DNA from: Siphonodentalium dalli | Taxonomy: Eukaryota; Mollusca; Scaphopoda; Gadilida; Siphonodentaliidae | NCBI GenBank assembly: GCA_032622095.1 | Contig: CP136065.1 | Coordinates: forward strand, 98,399,343 to 98,463,342 | DNA: 64,000 bases | Reading direction: 5' to 3' | Shown here: one piece after another, positions 56,881-64,000 of the stretch | Layout: the number at the start of each line of letters is the position of its first letter | How positions within the stretch are numbered: the stretch's first letter is position 1 | Program-made: the position numbers and the translations under genes | Notes under the pieces: model-generated | Told to the model about the DNA's origin: nothing | What the model saw: only the letters and a program-made list of their open reading frames with translations | The model's database searches: none

Positions 56881-59800
56881 ATTTAGTCCACCATCCTGTT
56901 TACCAGCGCTATTACGTCACATCCTAAACGTGGGACCTCGTATCTGACTTTAACTTTAGTATTGTTCTATCTGCCGCCCGAAGAAGGTGTAACCCGAAAG
57001 CTTGCTGCTCAATAGGTCTATACGGTGTTACAGTTCTATTACTTATATATATAGATCAAAATTTAATTTAATTTATTTTTATTTTGTGCGCATTAGTTAG
57101 AGTGACATTAGCGTAATGTTTTCATCAACAAATGAAAGAATATGAAAAGTGACTCGTAAAATCACAATGCTTGTATATATTTTTTGATTTTTAGTGCAGC
57201 GCACTCCTCTTTTAGTTTATTTCTAAGAACTTTCCAGCAAATACTCACTATTTTCAGCAAAGGGCTTTTCGTGAATATATTACAAATATCATTTGTCGAT
57301 TTCATTTATCAGTTTTGTGATATCAGTTAATTTTTAACAGCAGATATCAATGGGTATCACTCGTATATTGGGAGGTTTAAATGTATAAAACTTTGTATAA
57401 AACGTTGCCGACATTAATAAGACTATAATTTCCCTTGTCCGAGGTGAGAAATTATTATCCAGTAGTCTGCCAGTTCTGTACTACTTCCAAAAGGTGGTGC
57501 AGTATAAATAAGCAATCTGGTGAATTGTCACCGAGACGGGAAACGTGCAGTACTAAAGACAACATCAAACAATAGGCTGGTCGTTAGAGGGGTAGACCCG
57601 GGAGTAATTGGTAACGAAGGTTTCTTGATCTCATTTTGTGCTAGTAAAGTGTCCTGAATCACAAATCCAAAATCCGCTAAAATCCGCTTTGAGCATGATG
57701 TTCTATTCAAAATGGCGTCAATGATGGCAGTTTGTATCGACAAATTTTTATTTCTGTGGTAGGTGCACCAACTATAAATAAATTAGTAATAACATGAATT
57801 ATACAGATACAATGCTTAGGCGTAAACCAGATCTGTAGATTGTCAGTTGCAAAATGGCCACCAAAATGGACAAAATCGAATGGAATTTACAATTTGTGGA
57901 AAATTGAATAGATAGTCCTATACGAATACGAGTGAACAAATTCGAATTATTCGAGGAAGAATGATTTCAAAATATAAGGGAAACTTTTGATAAGATAAGC
58001 ACGAATTGTATATAATATATCTCACGACAGAGCAAGCGAAGGAAGCGTCTGATACACCGTTTAAATCTGGACATTTTGGGTACCCAAAAACAGAAAAACA
58101 ACACAGTTCTATATGTACTGTTTATCTTGAATCGTCTGATATACAGTGTGTGTATTAAACAGATACATGTGAGTTATATTAATATCGATGTGTTGATTAT
58201 GTGCACTTTTCTTGAAGCAGAAATATGCATACTCAGTGCAGTCTCACGAATGTGATCGAACATCATGTATTGTTATATCTACAACATCAAACCGTCAAAA
58301 TTCACTACGATAGAACAGTATGAGAGCTATTCATAGAGGACTGGGTAAATTGTGTAGAGCCTATTGTCATTGTCTTCAAATGGCCGTCGGGAATTGCGTA
58401 TCCGCACTGTGGGCGTAATTAGCACGTCGCGTATCCATACCTTTGTTGGCGATTATCGAGAATGTTAACAACGAATTTGATTACAAAAGTCTCCACACAG
58501 TAAGCTAGGTGAAAGTCACTCGCTTCTCAAAACAATCAATGCGAGAATGGAAAGTATTTACCCAAGCCAACATGTAAATAAATCTGCACCATATACACCA
58601 TATAAACTATCCTAAACGGTCAATTACATGATGAAAAATAGGTCTCGTAAAAGTTCGCTACAAAGGTAGACTTAATTGTGTCTGGTTTAAAAAAAGCTGG
58701 ACTCTGATATGTGACTGCTTATAGTTAATAAATCAAACATGTGTTATTGTTATGTTATTTATATTTATGAAGCAAGATCGATTAAAAACAGTGTAATTAG
58801 GCCGTAGCTACTATTCCAGTAATATACTCCCAGATCGATAGAAATACATTCCTAGACCTTGCATGTACACAGAGTTACCTCTGCTATGACATTTTTCTAA
58901 ACGGCGACCATGGTGGTTTCGAAGATATTTTTTCATGGGGTTTTTAATTTCGTGGCTATCATGTAAAAATTCTTATCTGAACTTCTTGCCAATTATTCCA
59001 TCGGAAACACTGAATTGATGGGGAAATTCAATTACTGCAAAGCAGCGCGATTTTCGTGTAACCCTGACCCGTTAATTCCAGACAACGCTTGTGACGCCGA
59101 TCACTGGAACAAAGAATCCATAGGAAGCGAACATCTTATGACCGACGATGTGCGTACAAGGATAATGAAGGTTACTAAGCATGTATAAACTTTTTATATG
59201 TAAATTATTTATAGAGTACTTTGTAAAATGTGTATATCCTATTGCCCGTGTCTTAAAACAGTAGTCATAGTTGCCTACGGTCAAGTGATGCAACACGAAT
59301 ATTTCGCTTTTTCACAATAATGCATGGTGCTTTACTATGAACGCAATTTATCAAACTAAAAAGTGGTACCATAGACAATCTTTAATAAATTCTTTTATTA
59401 CATATCTATCAACGTAATTCGCATGATCGCACCTGTTTCCAGGCTTGTGATAATTATCAGAATCGCACTAGTGCAATCTGTCGACGGAACTATTTCATTC
59501 ATGTTGTTAGACTGGTTCTCGCCGTTACTATTTTAACTTTTTCAAAGCAAGGGCGACAATTCACTTGCCGAAATCGCAGCGCGCTGATTGGGTGGAAAAT
59601 TTGGGAAAACCAAATTAACACCTTTGCCATCCTTTGCGCGGGTTGTTTGAACATAGGAATTCACGGTTTAAAAATAATTAATAAAATCCAATAAACAGAG
59701 TCGATATATCAGTTCCCCAAATAAAAATATAATCAAATACTGATATTAAATGAAAAATATGAGAAAATGGAGCTTGTCAGACCAGAGAATTTTAAATAGT

Positions 59801-60132
59801 TTGATGATATTTTGTATCGTAGATTTAACATAAGATTTCCCCATTCAACATTAATATTCGCAATAAAAATCGTTATATTGCATATTTAAACCTAAAACTT
59901 CGTGTGTAGAATTAAAATACGTATATGCTCGTAAAACAATCGAGTGCAAAACGTAATAATGCTTTATATTGAAGAACATAATTTTTTTTTCGAACCCAAA
60001 ATTCTGCGATTCAGCAGACGTCAATTTGTAAACACACCTTTCAAATACCGGAAATTCTTTCACTGTTCTCTGAGATTCGCAATTCAATTTATGTTATACA
60101 TCGATTTTATGGACGATTTTATCGGAATTAAA
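56881..60132. other. Long gene-less AT-rich stretch
   Basis: Only short frames without domains. A CCGAAGAAGG...CCCGAAAGCTTG phrase near 56977-57002 recalls stem-loop motifs often seen near retroelement ends, but no protein is attached. Confidence 0.4.
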
Positions 60133-61702
60133 ATGGAAAACACAGAAAGTTACGCAGAGTCTGCAGAGATGTCAGATGATATGTTAACCCAGTTCTTTTT
60201 TGATGATTTTGAACTTTGCGACAGTCCAGAACTGGCAGAAGATCAAGTTCATGTTCCTGGCCCAAGTCATGTTACTTCAAACATCAGAGATCTACAACGG
60301 TATATCAACAGTTCACCTAAGGCTACAGCTACCTCACAGACTACTACCAGTCCACTGAGCCCAGCAACAGCGAACATAAAGGACCTGCGGATGTACATAA
60401 ACAGTAAGAAAATCTATACACCCAAAGAAAGACAGATTCGTCAATAAGAATATTTACTGAGTATCTTGAACAGAAAGATGTAGGCACACAACACCGTGAA
60501 ATCAAGGATATCCCCCACGAGAACTGGATGGACATATACGCGGTTTCATATTGCATCTGAAAAAAACAGACGGCGTAACCGACTATGAGCCAGATACGTT
60601 AACAGGGTTTCACCGAGGGATTGACAGATATATGAGGGATTCAGAATACTCGGAAAGCATCATTACTTCCGACAAGTTCCGAGTAAGCCGAGAAGTTCTT
60701 GCATCAAGACGTAAATAATTAAAAGAGAAGGGACTTGGAAATAAACCCCAAAAAGCTGACGTGTTGACCGAAGAGGGCGAGGAGAAGCTGTGGGAGTGCG
60801 GCCAGCTTGGTATATCGAACCCGGGAGCTTTGTTGAGGTTGGTGTGGTTCAATAACACTAAACTACTCGGATTCCGTGGTTCTCACGAAAACCAGCAGCT
60901 GAAATGGGGCGACATCGAGATGAAGCAGAATGTTGGTGGTTTTGAGTATCTTGAATTCAATGAGCGGCTCTCCAAGACACGAGATGGAACGAATACAAAC
61001 AACAGTCGTCCCTTCCATCCGAAAATCTTTGTCAATAATGCAGATAAGTCCAGATGCCCGGTGACAGCCTACAAGCTGTATGCTAAAAACCGGCCAGCAA
61101 AAATGCAATCGAAAGACTCACCATTTTATATAGCCGTCAACCAAAATCACCATATCTCGCCAAATGCATAATGGTTCAAGGCACAGCCAGTGGGCGTTAA
61201 CAAAATCCGAACGATGCTGAAAGACATGGCGGTGGCAGCCGGTCTTCCTGGAAAAATTACAAACCATTCCCTCAGAAAGACAATGTGCACTCGGCTGTTA
61301 CATGCTGGCGTCAATCCTCAAATGATCGCTCAGTTGTCTGGACATAAGAATGTCAATAGCGTAAAGAACTATGCTGTGGCATCTGACCAGCAGCAACAGA
61401 AAATGTGTGAAATTCTACAGCCAACTGCGAACACTCAATTAAGTTTACCATCATCATCAAGTGATTTAAGACAGAAGATTCTCCATCATAAGCCTATAGA
61501 GTATCCTTCAACTTCAGCATCGAGTCAGATTGTAAGAAAGACAACAACTCCTACAGTTCAGGAAAGCATCCAAGGCATGTTTGCCAACGCGAACATTAGT
61601 GGTGGAACATTCAATATTAATGCTCAGATGATTTCAAGTTCCCAAGATGAACCACCAAGAAAATATCGTCGGTTGGCCATTATTGAATCTGATTCTGATT
61701 GA
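60133..61702 (+). pseudogene. Crypton-type (DUF3504) tyrosine recombinase pseudogene with conserved catalytic box
   Basis: It starts at the ATG at 60133 with an acidic, Ser/Thr-rich region containing two NIRDLQRYINS / NIKDLRMYINS repeats. The DUF3504 core follows, spread over three phases with shifts near 60440 and 60540: IFTEYLEQKD, YEPDTLTGFHRGIDRYMR, then LVWFNNTKLLGFRGSHENQQ. The C-terminal catalytic part keeps HSLRKTMCTRLL (HxxR), LSGHKN and SVKNY (nucleophile Tyr). It then has a Ser/Pro-rich tail with FNINAQM and an acidic end. In-frame TAA codons lie at 60716-60718 and 61169-61171. It is best read as a dead Crypton or a decayed host derivative. It is less altered at its active site than the 54.6-56.0 kb copy. 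Confidence 0.7.
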
Positions 61703-61910
61703 AATGAACAGTTCATCGTTACAGTTGTGATATTGAATCATAGTATAAATTATTGTAATACATCTATGAATTTGATTTAAAAATTTAAAATTTATGTGTA
61801 GTTACATACTAATTATGCAATATGCGGGTGAATCTAAGTTGCGATAAAATTAAACAAATATAGTGGAATAAAATTTACATGTTGTTTAAGTTGGAAATGG
61901 CAACAAAAAT
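61703..61910. other. 3' flank of the Crypton-like pseudogene
   Basis: AT-rich, no recognisable end repeat, as expected for Cryptons, which lack terminal inverted repeats. Confidence 0.4.
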
Positions 61911-61944
61911 CAGCCATACATTTAAATTATGCAAGCCGTTGTGT

Positions 61945-62060
61945 TATTACGTTACAAAAATTATAAGGCGATATCATGTAACGAGTTCAAATAACTTCAA
62001 TGCGCACAAAAATTACAAGGCCATACCATGTAACAAGTTCGAATAACTTTGATGCGCAAT
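61945..62060. repeat. Two tandem ~60-bp units
   Basis: 'aaaaattataaggcgatatc...ataacttcaatgcgca' is followed directly by a close copy, 'aaaaattacaaggccatacc...ataactttgatgcgca'. Confidence 0.75.
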
Positions 62061-63584
62061 GTTATTCAATTGACCCTACCGCAATTAGCTGTGTGAGCCA
62101 ATGAGATAATTGCATTATACAGCCTGGAGCAATGGTCGCTTCTGCGAACAGGCGGTTAGACAAAAAGACTCATTTTACCGGCTTACTCTATATGTCGCTT
62201 TGATTTTGTTTTGTATAAAAGAGTATTGGTTTCATGTAAGTTGACACAATATAATAATATAACAGTAACTGAATCCGAAAGCTTCGCCCTATGGGCTTTT
62301 TGGATTAGTAAATTATGAAATGTCACGCTGAGCCAGAGAGGTGACAAATGGAAATATGATGAAGGGATTAGGAAGGGCTAGATAAGCTTATTAGTTAAAA
62401 CTATCAAATCAAACTATGTACACATTTGAGATAATGGACCACATAGTGTTATAATCTCCAAGGGATGATTTGTTGGGGAAAGAGGGATACTAAAATGGCC
62501 AAAGTATATGACAGCACCTGTTAAATTCACCTGTTGTCGATTAATACAGGCTGATTAGGGCGCCTCTTCCTGGTAGCTTTCGGATTTGTGATGGTTAGAT
62601 TTGGTACATTATACAGCATTTATTGGTACATTTTGTGAATAAATGGTATTCATGGCATGTATACGTGGACTTACATACACAAACATTATGACAGACCAAT
62701 GGAATATTAGGGAACTGTGATATGAAAAATAATTTCTCAATATACTGAAACATGTTTGTTCTATACGCGTTTAAATTTAAATGTCTTTATTAATTCCTTA
62801 GATATATAAGTCACGTTTTTACATAGCCCATACACACCCACGTGGCAGGGATAAGGGCGTTCTTTTTGTCTGAAATAAAAGGATTATTATATATATACAG
62901 ATGTTGTTCCATAACGCCCTTCTTGGTAATAGGGTGGTCTGCTCTACGTCATCGTGGGCAAATTATTACAAGTTACAGCACACAGAGGCTCCATACACAC
63001 GGCAAACAGTCCCTATATTATTCTAGGATATATATAAACACTATATAGCAATATATGCCGTATGTATTGGAACCTATGTCTATGGCATTGCCCCCACTTT
63101 CTGTATAGGCGTGGTATTTTCAAATTCTAAATTAGTGACTAAGGAGTTAATAAAGCAAAAAACAAATATCAGATGCTTTGGTGTATCGGGAAGGATGGTG
63201 GGCTGCTACGTACGTATAGATAGATAGTTTAGTCAAAGAGGTTGAAGGCGGTCGATGACAAAACCATCTCCATATATCATCAATACGTTCACGTTCATAA
63301 GTCCAGTATAGGATCCAATATTGCCCATCTATTAGAATATGTATCATTATCCAGAAAAAAACAATCAGTTATCCAGAAAAAAAACCCAATCAATTATGAC
63401 ATGGAACACTTTTTGATACCAGTATGGTGCATCTTCGAAAAAGTTTTAAAAAATGACTACAACGGATGAAAACATACAAGTCCTCGGATTTTTATCGAAA
63501 TAAGGAAATTGTATGGCACACCATCGATAAATTGATAGATCGTGCGTCTATTGTGAAGAGATATATTATAATAACATTGAATAT
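62061..63584. other. Gene-less stretch
   Basis: Short frames only. Further exons of the minus-strand SWIM-type gene are expected in or beyond this interval but none could be recognised. Confidence 0.35.
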
Positions 63585-63890
63585 TTATTTATGTGTTACA
63601 TATCCAGCTTGACAAGAACAGTGAATAATCGATATTATCGAACAATTTATCTCAAAATCGACGTCATGTGCAGGTTCATTTTTCATCATGCTTCGGTGGT
63701 AATTTGCCCCAATAAAGAGCTTGTCGTCGCAAATAAACATTGACACTGAATGTATGTAGCCTTCACTAAAGTACTTGTATCCTTGCTGTCGCGATTTGAA
63801 TGAAGTGCCAGTCGAATTGAAGAACAATCCAGCGAAATCTGGTGGTAAGTCCACCAAATTTGAAACACGTCGTTCCTTGTTGTCAGACAT
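63585..63890 (-). CDS. SWIM-zinc-finger (YqaJ-associated type) protein, first exon
   Basis: A 101-codon frame from the ATG at 63890. The sequence FKSRQQGYKYFSEGYIHSV, then NYHRSMMKNE, DVDFEINCSIIS and HCSCQAG follows the N-terminal layout of invertebrate proteins that carry a SWIM zinc finger (CxC...CxH), often with a YqaJ-type nuclease domain. Only the CxC half (CSC) is here. The reading frame meets a stop seven codons later. A GT (GTAACA) just after CSCQAGY is a candidate donor leading to the CxH exon. Such genes are often duplicated and some are linked to transposons. Its 5' flank lies at the window edge. Confidence 0.5.
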   Translation of the reverse strand: MSDNKERRVSNLVDLPPDFAGLFFNSTGTSFKSRQQGYKYFSEGYIHSVSMFICDDKLFIGANYHRSMMKNEPAHDVDFEINCSIISIIHCSCQAGYVTHK

Positions 63891-64000
63891 ATCGGCGTGT
63901 GATGTCTAACCTGCTATAATTCAGTCTGGCAATTTATGGCAGGCGTGGTTATCGCCGCTGGGCAGTAGCGTGAATTAAGTTGCACTCTCGATAATCATAA

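Noticed and set aside
61190-61702. 170-codon frame as a separate small recombinase gene
   Set aside because: It is in the same phase as the preceding frame and separated only by the TAA at 61169; it is the C-terminal catalytic part of one broken DUF3504 gene.
62273-62312. Hairpin around 'atccgaaagcttcgccc...ggctttttggat' as a tRNA or terminator
   Set aside because: No cloverleaf or internal A/B box sequences and no gene upstream; too short and imperfect to call.
1-64000. tRNA or rRNA genes
   Set aside because: I looked for B-box-like GGTTCGANTCC on both strands and for rRNA-like sequence and saw no convincing candidate; a tRNA scan would be decisive.

Overview
The window looks like nuclear DNA of a marine invertebrate, most likely a mollusc and possibly a bivalve. 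It is AT-rich and sparsely coding. It has intron-split exons with GT/AG borders, AATAAA poly(A) signals, many ACATGTAC microsatellites and abundant tandem repeats. The one membrane-protein gene ends in a CRCYC cysteine cluster plus membrane anchor of a kind I associate with molluscan surface proteins. No prokaryotic gene organisation is visible. The species cannot be named from the sequence alone.

Layout. 0-3.4 kb is repeat DNA: 150-bp dispersed repeats, an orientation-switching minisatellite, a 151-bp dimeric satellite and a 20-bp minisatellite. 3.4-26.9 kb is duplication unit A. It carries three exons of a C-type-lectin-domain / Ser-Thr-rich / transmembrane gene at 7.69, 17.84 and 23.20 kb. 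The first intron is swollen by about 8 kb of tandem repeats and a near-perfect 154-bp palindrome. 27.1-28.5 kb holds a decayed non-LTR retrotransposon. 31.1-32.6 kb holds a small acidic open reading frame with two decayed tandem copies. 32.8-33.1 kb is a polypurine minisatellite. 33.5-35.8 kb (minus strand) is a row of short reading frames resembling parts of a Maverick/Polinton-like virus-derived element: integrase chromodomain tail, PC4-like protein, structural-type proteins. 37.0-51.7 kb is duplication unit B, a collinear second copy of unit A. It lacks the first lectin exon, has two nonsense codons in the mucin exon, and has been invaded by a DIRS-like retroelement (40.9-44.5 kb) and a 905-bp DNA transposon (50.5-51.4 kb) whose empty site is preserved in unit A. 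52.1-52.8 kb holds retrotransposon and Harbinger-type fragments. 54.6-56.0 kb (minus) and 60.1-61.7 kb (plus) are two different broken DUF3504/Crypton-type tyrosine recombinase genes. 63.6-63.9 kb (minus) is the 5' exon of a probable SWIM-zinc-finger gene.

How it fits together. The only plausibly functional host gene that can be read across several exons is the unit A lectin-mucin receptor-like gene. Its exon phases match (phase 2 then phase 1) and it has conserved poly(A) signals. Unit B is an old duplicate on its way to becoming a pseudogene. Comparing the two units dates several insertions relative to the duplication. Nearly everything else is mobile-element debris or tandem repeat. I did not find a convincing new multi-gene system. 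The best second-look items are the lectin-mucin duplication, the Maverick-like relic, the acidic reading-frame array, and the structured repeats.
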